NCBI RefSeq assembly: GCF_900635155.1
Contig: NZ_LR134002.1
Span: 2,161,001 to 2,225,000, forward strand
DNA length: 64,000 nt
Reading direction: 5' to 3'
From: Streptococcus sanguinis
GTDB taxonomy: Bacteria > Bacillota > Bacilli > Lactobacillales > Streptococcaceae
The position numbers were made by a program, and so were the translations under genes. Below are positions 47,201 to 55,106 of the stretch, piece after piece. Each line of letters begins with the position of its first letter. Position 1 is the stretch's first letter. The notes beneath the pieces were generated by a model that did no database searches, was not told where the DNA came from, and saw nothing but the letters and a program-made list of their open reading frames with translations.

Positions 47201-47740
47201 GGAAAAATCTAGTCCAATCTTACTCAATGGTATGGTTTAGATAGTTAAAGAATTGAGCAGTAAGATTGACAATATAGATTTAAGATTGTTCTTTGAAAAT
47301 AGAATAAAAGTGCGTCAGACAGTTCCCACTGAAACCAACTAACACACTTAACTGTAGCAAGTTAATTATATCTTAAAATTGACGATATGTCAAACTTGAG
47401 ATTTTTGGGTTAAAAGCGAGGAGAAACTGGAGTTGTTTTAGGTTTTAACAAATCTAAGAACACACGCACCAGCTTTTGCCTTGTGAGCTGGCTTGGATAA
47501 ATCATAAGGAACTGCTGGCGCTGGAAGCGTTGGAGATGAAGCTTGTCTATATAGAGTGAGATATAGAAAGCGGGAGACATTTGTTTTTCGTTGGCAAGTG
47601 GATTGGGCGGTGTGTGGGCTTATTCTATAAGCTTGCTAAGGGATAAGGTGAGAAACTTTCGTGACTTATCCGAGCGAGTAGCTTTGTCGAGAGATAAGGT
47701 GAAAGAGTATGCGAAGATACGAGCATACACTAAGTAGAAA

Positions 47741-47835
47741 ATCATCTGCTTAGGAGAGTAGAAAATGTTTAATAAATTCAGAAGCAGATTGCTTTAGTTA
47801 GCAATCTGTTTTTTCTGTTTTCTTAAGCAGATGAT
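47741..47835. repeat. 12-bp inverted repeat enclosing the terminator
   Basis: ATCATCTGCTTA (47741-47752) is the exact reverse complement of TAAGCAGATGAT (47824-47835). Its left arm also takes part in the CTAAGTAG/CTGCTTAG hairpin, so the two pairings exclude each other. Confidence 0.7.
47785..47820 (+). terminator. Strong intrinsic terminator of the large RNA
   Basis: Perfect 9-bp stem CAGATTGCT/AGCAATCTG with a 6-base loop followed by TTTTTTCTGTTTT. Located 55 bases before the next gene, so downstream genes need read-through or another promoter. Confidence 0.88.
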
Positions 47836-47874
47836 ATAAAGAACGTCTTTATCTTGTAGAAATGAGGTTTAAGA

Positions 47875-48528
47875 TTGAATAAAATAATTTCAAAAATCCA
47901 AAACTTATTGGAGTTAGCTTATGATTCTCCTTCCGATGAAGAAGGACAGACAGCTTTGTTGATGGCACAGAAATTGATGCTAAAACATAAAATTTCTTTA
48001 GCTCAAGTTGAATCGAAAAAGGAAGAAACTCATTCTTTCAATGAAGCTTCTGGAAAAACAGCTGGGCGAATTTTATGGTGGGAAAGTTCCTTAGCAGCTC
48101 TTTTGGCTAAAAATTTTAGATGCCATGCAATTAGAAATCGAAATTTTGCATCGAGAGAGACTTCGATTAATTTCTTTGGTCTTGAAGAAGATGCTGAATT
48201 ATGTAGCGAAATTTTTAATGCCACTCGTTTGTATTTGATGTATAGATTTAAGAGATTGGTTGGAAAGGAAAAGAAAAACTCTTATTTATCAGGCTTCTTA
48301 CTTGGTTTAGATGAACGTTTTGAAAAACAGATACTTGAGAAGCAAGAATACGCATTAGTTGTGCAAGTTCCTGCAGTAGTTGAACAAGAATTTAAAAGGC
48401 AGTATGGAAATTTAAGAAATCATAATTCTAAAAAACCTGATTTTGATTTAGATATAGAAGCTTATTTTGAGGGATATTATCATGCCAAAGAATCAATTAT
48501 CATGCCAAACGAGTTGTTAAGAGAGTAA
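47875..48528 (+). CDS. DUF2786 domain protein
   Basis: A 217-residue protein starting at TTG (GAGG seven bases ahead): MNKIISKIQNLLELAYDSPS then DEEGQTALLMAQKLMLKHKISLAQVE, which is the DUF2786 pattern found in phages and conjugative elements. A central WWESSLAALLAKNFRCHAI segment and a long helical C-terminal half follow. Function unknown. First gene after the large-RNA terminator, ahead of the transfer genes. Confidence 0.75.
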   Translation: MNKIISKIQNLLELAYDSPSDEEGQTALLMAQKLMLKHKISLAQVESKKEETHSFNEASGKTAGRILWWESSLAALLAKNFRCHAIRNRNFASRETSINFFGLEEDAELCSEIFNATRLYLMYRFKRLVGKEKKNSYLSGFLLGLDERFEKQILEKQEYALVVQVPAVVEQEFKRQYGNLRNHNSKKPDFDLDIEAYFEGYYHAKESIIMPNELLRE

Positions 48529-48557
48529 GTATTGAAAGGAGTATAGATGAAGTAGGA

Positions 48558-48809
48558 ATGAATTATAATGATACGGTGTCTGAATACTATAAAAAGAGTT
48601 ATCGAAGAATTTTTGATAACTTTTTATTTTCGTTAAAAATCTATGCTTGTGATTGTCTGATGATGAAAAGAGCATGTGTAAGTACACTCAAACAATTAGA
48701 GCAGCTTAATCAAAAGTCGATTTCTCTGGATCAATTATCAACTTATCGGCTAATGCTGCCTTATAAACAAGCTGTAGAAAGAGAGCTAAGAAATTTAGAA
48801 AAGAGGTAA
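48558..48809 (+). CDS. Small hypothetical ICE protein (helical, paralogue a)
   Basis: An 83-residue, charged, mostly helical protein: YKKSYRRIFDNFLFSLKIYACDCLMM then helical segments ending ERELRNLEKR. It shares the F-(D/E)-x-F-x-F-S-(L/V)-(K/R) pattern with the next gene, which begins three bases after its stop. No family recognised; probably cytosolic. Confidence 0.55.
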   Translation: MNYNDTVSEYYKKSYRRIFDNFLFSLKIYACDCLMMKRACVSTLKQLEQLNQKSISLDQLSTYRLMLPYKQAVERELRNLEKR

Positions 48810-48811
48810 AA

Positions 48812-49039
48812 ATGGACTATTTTAAAAATAGATTTGAGGGAATCTTAGAAAGATTTAGATTCTCAGTACGAATGTATCGTGAAAACAAAGCACATTGTGA
48901 ACAATGTTATCAGGAGAGCTTGGGGGAAATGGAATCTCTTTTTAATCGTCATGATTGCCATGATAGCTTTTCCAAGCGCTTGATGGATTGCAAGAATAGC
49001 TATCAGCGACGTTTGAAGAAAGAATATTTAGGAATTTGA
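48812..49039 (+). CDS. Small hypothetical ICE protein (helical, paralogue b)
   Basis: A 75-residue protein, MDYFKNRFEGILERFRFSVR then MYRENKAHCEQCYQE, with several Cys and His residues (HCEQC, RHDCHD) that could bind metal. It starts with an AAGAGG site three bases after the previous gene and looks like a diverged copy of it. Function unknown. Confidence 0.55.
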   Translation: MDYFKNRFEGILERFRFSVRMYRENKAHCEQCYQESLGEMESLFNRHDCHDSFSKRLMDCKNSYQRRLKKEYLGI

Positions 49040-49048
49040 GGTGGAATA

Positions 49049-49093
49049 ATGAGATTGGCTCGTGCTCCTGCTTCTTCTCTCTCAAAAATGTAA
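49049..49093 (+). CDS. Possible 14-residue leader peptide
   Basis: MRLARAPASSLSKM between two small genes, preceded by GAGGTGG five bases before the ATG. Basic and Ala/Ser-rich. Could be chance; listed because the ribosome site is good and nothing else uses this gap. Confidence 0.2.
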   Translation: MRLARAPASSLSKM

Positions 49094-49128
49094 GAAGCTA
49101 GATAAAAAAAGAAATGAGGAAAATTGTA

Positions 49129-49425
49129 ATGGAATACGGAACTTTGAAAATGAAACCTGAATTTATCGGGAAAGCTTACTATGAGAAATTGGGGAATGCT
49201 CCTCGAACAGTGATGGGGAAACCTGGACAGTACCAGCGTCATATTCTGAACAGTGAAAAGCACGGGTCTTTTCATGTGATTACTCCTGCTTCTGCTGAAG
49301 TGATTCCAGAAGATTCACTTGTGGAAGTAGTTAATCCTATCTTTTTCCCTGACCGTAGCTTGAATGGTCGCAATGTTGCTCCAGCTCTGAATGTCTTTGC
49401 TGAAAAATTGAAAGTTGTAAAATAA
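49129..49425 (+). CDS. DUF961-family protein (Tn916 Orf23-like)
   Basis: A 98-residue protein, [20 protein letters not shown] and onward, in the place of Tn916 orf23. The start at 49129 is preferred over an ATG five codons upstream because GAGG lies before it. First of two adjacent DUF961-type genes that precede the coupling protein in the Tn916/ICEBs1 superfamily. Function not established. Confidence 0.6.
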   Translation: MEYGTLKMKPEFIGKAYYEKLGNAPRTVMGKPGQYQRHILNSEKHGSFHVITPASAEVIPEDSLVEVVNPIFFPDRSLNGRNVAPALNVFAEKLKVVK

Positions 49426-49438
49426 GGAGAAATAAAAC

Positions 49439-49888
49439 ATGGCAAAAATTGGTTTGAATTTTGGTGAAAAACTGCAGATTGCAGATAAATCTTATCGGGT
49501 AATCAGTGATGGCCTGGATTTGGCTGCTCTTTTTGGTAAACTGACTTTTCGGAAAATTGAAGGGCAGGATGTCATTTATGAAGATGATACCAGCCGTCGG
49601 AATCAGGATGGGACATTCGCTCAAGTGTCTACTGGAGAAGTTCGGGGGACAGTTGTTGGAATCCATTCTGCTACCCAGCGTGAAACGCTATTCTTTATGA
49701 TTGTTGACATGACTCAAGGAGAAATTGAGGACCTTGGTTTGAATTATCGTGAAGAAGTGACACTCACGGATCCAGTAGTGACCTATTCATCTGTCAATGG
49801 GAATGACAACTATAAACTCTTTGCGTCTTCAATTGCTAAGAAAGCGGCTGCTCCTACACCAAAACCAAAAGATGAAAACAAACAGTAA
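49439..49888 (+). CDS. DUF961-family protein (Tn916 Orf22-like)
   Basis: A 149-residue protein beginning MAKIGLNFGEKLQIADKSYR, with LTFRKIEGQDVIYEDDTSRR in the middle and a KPKDENKQ tail. Its order, directly before the FtsK-type gene, and its core pattern (conversion of a short beta domain around GTVVGIHS and EVTLTDPVV) match the DUF961 proteins of conjugative transposons. Role unknown; possibly regulation of transfer. Confidence 0.65.
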   Translation: MAKIGLNFGEKLQIADKSYRVISDGLDLAALFGKLTFRKIEGQDVIYEDDTSRRNQDGTFAQVSTGEVRGTVVGIHSATQRETLFFMIVDMTQGEIEDLGLNYREEVTLTDPVVTYSSVNGNDNYKLFASSIAKKAAAPTPKPKDENKQ

Positions 49889-49901
49889 GGAGCTGATGTG
49901 A

Positions 49902-51581
49902 TTGTTCAAGGATATTTGGAGTTTCAAGGGGCTGCGGGTTAGGAAATTTTATAAGGATATTCGGGCTATGCAGATAGTCCTTTTTTTCTTGCCCTTTGCT
50001 TCCCTGTTGGCTTGGTCTGCCTATTCTCTTCAGTCTGAATTTATGCGACAACCTATTCTCTATGGCGGACTGTATGGTGGCGGTTTGGTATTTTCCTTGT
50101 TGCTTTCGGTCTACATTGTTTTGAAATTAGAAGCACATGTCCTGTTCTTCTCTCGCTTACGTTCTCTAGCCATTATGCAACGTTTCCTATATGAGAATGG
50201 CTTTATCTACCCTGTAAAATCTCGTTGGCAAGAGAAAAAAGACACTTACCGCCTGCCCAAAGTCTATATCAAACAGAGTAAGTATGGAATGGATATTTAC
50301 TTTGAGCTGCGAGGCGGTAAATTTCAGGAGCGATTCTTAAAATTGGGCGGAGAATTAGAAAATACCTTTGATGGAGACTTTATGTCTCGGAATCATATCA
50401 AAGGCTATACATTCTATCGTATCGCAATTGACCGCTTCTCTAGCCGCTTGAATGTCCACCAAGTAGTGGTTGATTCAAAAGGTTTGCGGCTTATGAAAGA
50501 TGTCTGGTGGAACTTTGACAGTGAACCGCATTTGCTTCTAGCAGGTGGTACTGGTGGTGGTAAAACTGTTCTGATTATGGAGATTGCCTTAGCCTTGGCC
50601 AAAATTGGTTATATAGACTTGTGCGATCCAAAAGAATCAGACTTGACAGTTTTGAAGAAAGCGAAAGTCTTCAAAAATCGTGTTTTTGCTTCTAAGGAAG
50701 AAATGATTCAATGTTTGCGGGATAATGTGGCTCTGATGGTTGAGCGCTACCGTTTTATGGCAAGTCATCCAGATAATAAGATTGGGAAGTCCTACAAGGA
50801 CTATGGCTTAAAGCCTAAGTTTATCATCTTTGATGAATGGGCTGCCTTTATTGCTCTCTTGGATAGTGACTATAAGATGGCTTCTGAAGTTGTTCAACTG
50901 TTGACGCAAATTATACTTAAAGGTCGTCAGGCTGGAATCTTTATGATTTTAGGTTTACAGCGTCCAGATGGTGAATTTATCAAAACAGCTCTCCGTGATA
51001 ACTTTATGAAGCGTTTGTCAGTTGGTGTTCTGGAAGATACGGGCTATACCATGCTCTATGGAGACGCTAATCGAAACAAGAACTTTAAGAATGTAGATGA
51101 AGTCAATGGCGAAAAAGTAAAAGGTCGTGGCTATATAGCTAATGGCGGCCAAACGGCTGGTGAGTTTTTCAGTCCCTATGTGCCATTTGACAAAGGTTTT
51201 GATTTCTTAGAGGAATTTGAGAAGCTACCTGTATTGCCAGATGATGAAGTATCCCTTTCTACTGAACAAACTCAGGAAGAGTTACTGTCTGAAGCCAAGC
51301 ATTTACCAGTTGACCCAATCTTTGAAGAACAAGAGCGGACTATTTGGTATGTAGACAATTTGGCAAAACAGCTCAATAAGAGTTTTAAGCAGGTAAAAGA
51401 TGTGATTGATCGCATTGAGCAAGGAGCATATTATCAATTCAAGCGAGAAGAAAATAAGGTTGTTCTCAAGGAATTTGAAAAAGATGTGATTGTGGCGATT
51501 TTTGAAGAAAAGGAAAAGACAGGAGAACGGTATCAGGAAGTGATTCAAAAAATCTTCGAACAAGGCAAGGAAGTGGCTTAG
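49902..51581 (+). CDS. FtsK/SpoIIIE-type conjugative coupling protein (Orf21/ConQ/TcpA-like)
   Basis: A 559-residue membrane ATPase that delivers the relaxase-DNA complex to the transfer channel. It starts at TTG behind AAGGAG, has two membrane segments (about 23-46 and 58-76), then an FtsK-like domain with Walker A GGTGGGKT at 215-222 and Walker B FIIFDEW near 308-314, and a C-terminal winged-type region. Directly upstream of oriT and MobT, as in Tn916 and ICEBs1. Confidence 0.92.
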   Translation: MFKDIWSFKGLRVRKFYKDIRAMQIVLFFLPFASLLAWSAYSLQSEFMRQPILYGGLYGGGLVFSLLLSVYIVLKLEAHVLFFSRLRSLAIMQRFLYENGFIYPVKSRWQEKKDTYRLPKVYIKQSKYGMDIYFELRGGKFQERFLKLGGELENTFDGDFMSRNHIKGYTFYRIAIDRFSSRLNVHQVVVDSKGLRLMKDVWWNFDSEPHLLLAGGTGGGKTVLIMEIALALAKIGYIDLCDPKESDLTVLKKAKVFKNRVFASKEEMIQCLRDNVALMVERYRFMASHPDNKIGKSYKDYGLKPKFIIFDEWAAFIALLDSDYKMASEVVQLLTQIILKGRQAGIFMILGLQRPDGEFIKTALRDNFMKRLSVGVLEDTGYTMLYGDANRNKNFKNVDEVNGEKVKGRGYIANGGQTAGEFFSPYVPFDKGFDFLEEFEKLPVLPDDEVSLSTEQTQEELLSEAKHLPVDPIFEEQERTIWYVDNLAKQLNKSFKQVKDVIDRIEQGAYYQFKREENKVVLKEFEKDVIVAIFEEKEKTGERYQEVIQKIFEQGKEVA

Positions 51582-51604
51582 TGTCCGATAGAATGGTAAA
51601 TTTC

Positions 51605-51687
51605 AGGATTGGCTGGAAGGTCAGGGTCAGCCCAGCGACCAGCGGGAGCTGGGCGGTACGACCCGATACGACCTGAAAGCCAATCCT
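51605..51687. repeat. Nested inverted repeats flanking oriT
   Basis: Outer arms 51605-51622 and 51670-51687 pair over 15 of 18 positions (AGGATTGGCT fully); inside lies a perfect 7-bp hairpin GCCCAGC/GCTGGGC (51630-51654). A TACGACC direct repeat (51657-51673) is also present. Located between the coupling-protein stop and the nic-region hairpin. Confidence 0.7.
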
Positions 51688-51689
51688 GA

Positions 51690-51745
51690 TGAAAACCCCC
51701 ATATTCTAATAGGGGGGTTACGATTTGCAAAAATCGAAAAAGCGA
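51690..51745 (+). other. oriT: Origin of transfer (oriT) of the Tn916/ICEBs1 type
   Basis: Inverted repeat AACCCCC...GGGGGTT (51694-51719) separated by TATTCTAAT, followed by TACGATTTGCAAAAATCG. The C-rich and G-rich arms followed by a T-A junction are the arrangement seen at the nic sites of Tn916 and ICEBs1. Its place between the coupling-protein gene and the MobT gene agrees. Confidence 0.8.
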
Positions 51746-51836
51746 CTCCCCTTGTCCTTAGAGTACCAAGGTTTTTCAATGTCACTGACTTGTACTACTT
51801 TCTCCGAAAATTTGTACCACTTTAGAAAGGAAAATC

Positions 51837-53099
51837 ATGCCAAAAGCAAGAATCATTGATGGAAAGCATTTGGTAGAACTGCGAAAAGCAACAGGCCTGA
51901 CTCAAAAAGAGTTTGCGAAAGCGGCAGCTGTGAGTGTAGATAGTCTGCGCTCCTTTGAAAGAGGGCGGCGAGCTTTAACGACTGAGCGGTTTCAGTTGAT
52001 GAAGCTAGCATTAGGTTATGAAATTTCAAAAAGTCAGCGTTTGCGAGTCATGATTGATTATCTGAGAATCACTTTTAAAGAAGTTCGAAACTTGGCTTAT
52101 TTTTGTCAGACTTTTTTACATTGTGATTTAAAGGAATTTACCTCAAACGATACCCGGCTCATGACTTATAGCCATTTATGGCGGCGGGGCGATATTTGGA
52201 TTTTTGATTACTTTGATAAGGAAGTGACAGATAATTATCAGATTACGCTACAGTTATCCGGTCATGGTTGCCGACAGATGGAATTGATTCTAGAAAAGAA
52301 TGGTCTCACTTGGTATGACCTACTGCAGAAAATGGTCTATGAGCGGTCAGATATGAAAGTGACTCGGCTAGATATTGCTATGGACGAGCTGTATCGGGGT
52401 TATGGCCATGAACATGAACAGTTCCATTTGGTGGATATGATTGCTAAGGTTTATCAAAAAGAAGTCGTTTTTGACCATCTGCGAACCTGGAATCATATCG
52501 GCGGTGGTGGCTTGAAATTTGAGAATCGGGAAGAAATTGCAGAACGAAGTCAAGGAATTTCTATATATTTTGGTTCTAGGCAATCCAATCTCTACTTTAA
52601 CTTTTATGAGAAGCGCTACGAACTAGCCCGAAAAGAGGGGCTTAGTTTAGCAGAATCATTAGAAATATTTGGAATATGGAATCGCTATGAGTTGCGCTTC
52701 TCCCAAGCAAAGGCTAATGAAGCTATCAAAAGGTTTGTAGAAGGTACAGATTTAGCTGAAATTGCAAAAGGAGTTGTTAATGCTGAAATGCAGGTGTATG
52801 ACCGCACAAATCAATACGGAGCTTTTCTGCCAGATAAGAAATGGCAAGCCCTCTTTGGCGGTACAGAAAAGCTGAAATTATCTGTTCGGCCAGAACCTTA
52901 TAATATCGGTCGTACGATTAAGTGGCTCTTGCATCAAGTATCGGATAGTCTAGCTTTAGTGGAAGAAGCAGACAAAATCATGGATACCAAGTATCTGGAA
53001 ATGATTTTAGATACCGGCTGTATAAATGAACGTGGCGAATTAATTTTGAAGGATATACAAGCCGATGTGCTACTAAAAAAATCAAAGGAGAGTACATGA
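51837..53099 (+). CDS. MobT-family relaxase (Rep_trans, Tn916 Orf20-like)
   Basis: The nicking enzyme for transfer and rolling-circle replication, 420 residues. An N-terminal XRE-like helix-turn-helix (LVELRKATGLTQKEFAKAAAVSVDSLRSFERG, 11-42) precedes a Rep_trans/RepB_C fold with the metal-binding strand TRLDIAMDE (180-188 region) and aromatic-rich FYEKRYE segment. Same architecture as Orf20 of Tn916 and NicK of ICEBs1. It ends overlapping the next small gene by 4 bases. Confidence 0.9.
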   Translation: MPKARIIDGKHLVELRKATGLTQKEFAKAAAVSVDSLRSFERGRRALTTERFQLMKLALGYEISKSQRLRVMIDYLRITFKEVRNLAYFCQTFLHCDLKEFTSNDTRLMTYSHLWRRGDIWIFDYFDKEVTDNYQITLQLSGHGCRQMELILEKNGLTWYDLLQKMVYERSDMKVTRLDIAMDELYRGYGHEHEQFHLVDMIAKVYQKEVVFDHLRTWNHIGGGGLKFENREEIAERSQGISIYFGSRQSNLYFNFYEKRYELARKEGLSLAESLEIFGIWNRYELRFSQAKANEAIKRFVEGTDLAEIAKGVVNAEMQVYDRTNQYGAFLPDKKWQALFGGTEKLKLSVRPEPYNIGRTIKWLLHQVSDSLALVEEADKIMDTKYLEMILDTGCINERGELILKDIQADVLLKKSKEST

Positions 53100-53479
53100 A
53101 GCAAACAGCAGAAACTTATCTTGCCAGTAATATCCATCATTTAAACCAGGTCATAAAGCAGTTGGCTATCTTACTACCTGATCGTCAATTTTATCAACCA
53201 GAAATTCATGAAGTCCCTTTTGTGACTGATAGAAAACAGCTAAAAACAATGGCAGCCAAATTGCATTCCTTTGCTTACAGGGGAGACAAACAGCTACAGG
53301 CTCGCTATTATCAATTGTTATCCAGTTATCAAGATAGACTAGATGAATTAGTACGGTCAAAACGTCAAATCTGGGAAGAAACCTTATTAGAAGCAGATTT
53401 AGAGATAAAAGCTGCATTGTTATTGCTGACACTAAGTCAACATAAATACTTGTTGAAGCATCTAAAGACTTACAATTAG
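53096..53479 (+). CDS. Small hypothetical helical ICE protein
   Basis: A 127-residue, all-helical, basic protein (MKQTAETYLASNIHHLNQVI; later KAALLLLTLSQHKYLLKHLK). Its ATG overlaps the relaxase stop (ATGA), so it is translationally coupled and may help the relaxase. No family recognised. Confidence 0.6.
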   Translation: MKQTAETYLASNIHHLNQVIKQLAILLPDRQFYQPEIHEVPFVTDRKQLKTMAAKLHSFAYRGDKQLQARYYQLLSSYQDRLDELVRSKRQIWEETLLEADLEIKAALLLLTLSQHKYLLKHLKTYN

Positions 53480-53491
53480 AAAGGAGAATAG

Positions 53492-53557
53492 GTGAATCAG
53501 ATTCATGCTCCACCTCTACATAGAAATAAACCTATTAAACAAAATGGCTTAAAATGA
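53492..53557 (+). CDS. Possible 21-residue peptide with strong ribosome site
   Basis: GTG-started frame directly behind AAGGAG, beginning MNQIHAPPLHRNKP. Basic and Pro/His-rich. Its stop lies just before the next gene's ribosome site. Could be a leader peptide or chance. Confidence 0.25.
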   Translation: MNQIHAPPLHRNKPIKQNGLK

Positions 53558-53571
53558 AAGGAAAATCAATC

Positions 53572-53844
53572 ATGAGTGAAAAAGATAAACAATTAAAAGT
53601 GGCCTTGCAAGAAGCTTCTGAGTTGCTGATAAGTTATAAATGGGCTGAAGGGCATGAAGCCATGAAAAAAGTCCATGACTTGACAAAGGACATGGAAGGA
53701 ACGAGTTTGCCAGCTTTTGCAGTTGATGCTCTGATGAACTACAAGAAAAACTACTACTACCAAGTCAATGTGGAGAAGAAAGCTCACACTGTAATGGCAA
53801 AAGTTGGTCACCAGTTGGCAGATATTGCTACGGCTATTAAATAA
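53572..53844 (+). CDS. Small hypothetical ICE protein
   Basis: A 90-residue soluble helical protein, MSEKDKQLKVALQEASELLI and onward, with MNYKKNYYYQVNVEKKAHT near the end. The ATG at 53572 has AAAGGA nine bases upstream; a start 18 bases earlier lacks one. Typical of accessory genes between the relaxase and the channel genes. Function unknown. Confidence 0.6.
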   Translation: MSEKDKQLKVALQEASELLISYKWAEGHEAMKKVHDLTKDMEGTSLPAFAVDALMNYKKNYYYQVNVEKKAHTVMAKVGHQLADIATAIK

Positions 53845-53896
53845 GGAATAGGAGAGGTTCGATTCCTCTCTTTTTCATTTTGGAAGGAGTATTAAA

Positions 53897-54157
53897 ATGT
53901 GGGCTAAAATTGGACTAGCAATTATGATGATGTTGGATTTTCTCAGTTCAGATGCCGGTCAGAAAACTGTATCGAACTTAAATGCAGCACTTGTCAAGGT
54001 GCATGAAAAGAAAAACCGTGCTGATCCTGAAGAAGACTTGACAGACCTTGACCGCCAAGCCCAGCTTTGTCAAAGACTGGTAGATGAACAGAAAGCCTTG
54101 CAGAAAAAGATTGAGGTTGAATCGGTCAAACTCAATGCTTTGCTGGAGCAAAAGTGA
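53897..54157 (+). CDS. Small hypothetical protein with N-terminal hydrophobic helix and coiled coil
   Basis: An 86-residue protein: MWAKIGLAIMMMLDFLSSDA (one short hydrophobic helix), then a strongly charged helical part ending LQKKIEVESVKLNALLEQK. Starts after GGAAGGAG. Possibly membrane-associated. No family recognised. Confidence 0.55.
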   Translation: MWAKIGLAIMMMLDFLSSDAGQKTVSNLNAALVKVHEKKNRADPEEDLTDLDRQAQLCQRLVDEQKALQKKIEVESVKLNALLEQK

Positions 54158-54166
54158 GGGGGGACT

Positions 54167-54613
54167 ATGACACAGTTTGCAGAGATCACAAATACACGAA
54201 CTGGGCAAAAAGCTCAGTTCGCTTTACCATTTCCAATTAACCATCTAAGTAAAATCGGAGTAGATGAGACTTTCGACGGTGTGCTGTTTGTAAATGGAGA
54301 TGACGACACCTTCGGTTTTGGAATGGATGGCTATCTAACTTTGGAAGAACTAGAAGCTTATCTAAAACAATATCAAAATCGTCAAAATCCTAATCATTTT
54401 GATTATATGATGTTAAGTCGTTTGAAAATGGACTGTGACTACTTTTTGGGGTATGGTAATCGTTATGAGGGTCACCTTTGGGCAGGTAACGTTCCAGGAC
54501 AAATCGCAGAGATGAAAAAAATCTGGCGAAAATTTCCTGAAGAGGGAAAACCAGAATGGTTAACTTGGGAAGACATTTTAGACTATGAAAGGAAAATGAC
54601 AGAGCAAATATGA
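54167..54613 (+). CDS. LPD11-domain protein (mobile-element accessory)
   Basis: A 148-residue protein whose C-terminal two thirds, YMMLSRLKMDCDYFLGYGNR then HLWAG, then MKKIWRKFPEEGKPEWLTWE, matches the pattern of the large polyvalent protein-associated domain LPD11 seen in conjugative elements. The N-terminal part is acidic with FGFGMDGYLTLEELEAYL. The gene starts with GAGGGGGG. Its stop overlaps the next ATG by 4 bases. Some LPD-carrying proteins act in host-defence evasion; not shown here. Confidence 0.65.
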   Translation: MTQFAEITNTRTGQKAQFALPFPINHLSKIGVDETFDGVLFVNGDDDTFGFGMDGYLTLEELEAYLKQYQNRQNPNHFDYMMLSRLKMDCDYFLGYGNRYEGHLWAGNVPGQIAEMKKIWRKFPEEGKPEWLTWEDILDYERKMTEQI

Positions 54614-55080
54614 TTGCCAATATTAGAATCCGAGCAGATGGCCAAAGTTCTGCTCTTTGTCCCTTGGATTTGATGAAATTCGGTATTGATGATGTTCGGC
54701 AGAGAATGAAAGAAAGAGGAATCACAAATGATTCCTTTTTCATTTGTGGTTTTTCTGATTGGGGGATTGATACTGTCCTAACTTTAGAAGAAGCCTATCT
54801 TCTCAAAACAGCTATTATAGGTTTTTATGATGGCGATGATTATGTAGTACAGCATATGCTGCGGAATCATAAACCTATATCGGAAGTCATTTCGCACTAC
54901 TACCGCTTTCTTTCCAAAGATGAAGTTGAGGTGATGCAACACCTTTTGAGAAATCAAGAGGTTAGCAGCGTTGTAGAATTCTTCTTCAAAGCAAATAATT
55001 GGATAAGTGCGCTGCAGCTTTACATCAATCAGGGCTTAATCTTGAATACGAATAAAGGCTTCTATATACAAGTTATATAA
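54610..55080 (+). CDS. Hypothetical ICE protein, possibly ArdA-like
   Basis: A 156-residue acidic, mainly helical protein. The order of a short beta start (MIANIRIRADGQ), an acidic DxxLTLEEAYLLKTAII stretch and a C terminus INQGLILNTNKGFYIQVI loosely recalls ArdA antirestriction proteins of Tn916-like elements (whose end reads STNHGIFEIVY), but the resemblance is weak. ATG overlaps the previous stop, so it forms a unit with the LPD11 gene. Confidence 0.45.
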   Translation: MIANIRIRADGQSSALCPLDLMKFGIDDVRQRMKERGITNDSFFICGFSDWGIDTVLTLEEAYLLKTAIIGFYDGDDYVVQHMLRNHKPISEVISHYYRFLSKDEVEVMQHLLRNQEVSSVVEFFFKANNWISALQLYINQGLILNTNKGFYIQVI

Positions 55081-55106
55081 AGAGGTCTAAATAGAAGTCT
55101 TTAAAA

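Larger units (their letters stand above)
47184..47820 (+). ncRNA. Candidate large structured non-coding RNA (about 630 nt)
   Basis: From the predicted start to a strong terminator there is no coding frame of note, yet the sequence is dense in local helices: 47215-47228 with 47252-47268; 47349-47354 with 47361-47366; TTGAC/GTCAA 47379-47393; CCAGCT/AGCTGG 47469-47491; TCTATAT/ATATAGA 47546-47567; GCTTAT/ATAAGC 47618-47632 inside TTGGCAA/TTGCTAA; GGATAAG/CTTATCC 47641-47671; GTATGC/GCATAC 47707-47728; CTAAGTAG/CTGCTTAG 47730-47753. The second half is purine-rich and unlike the flanking coding DNA. Size, setting on a mobile element and helix density recall the ornate large RNAs GOLLD and ROOL; membership was not testable. 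Confidence 0.6.
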
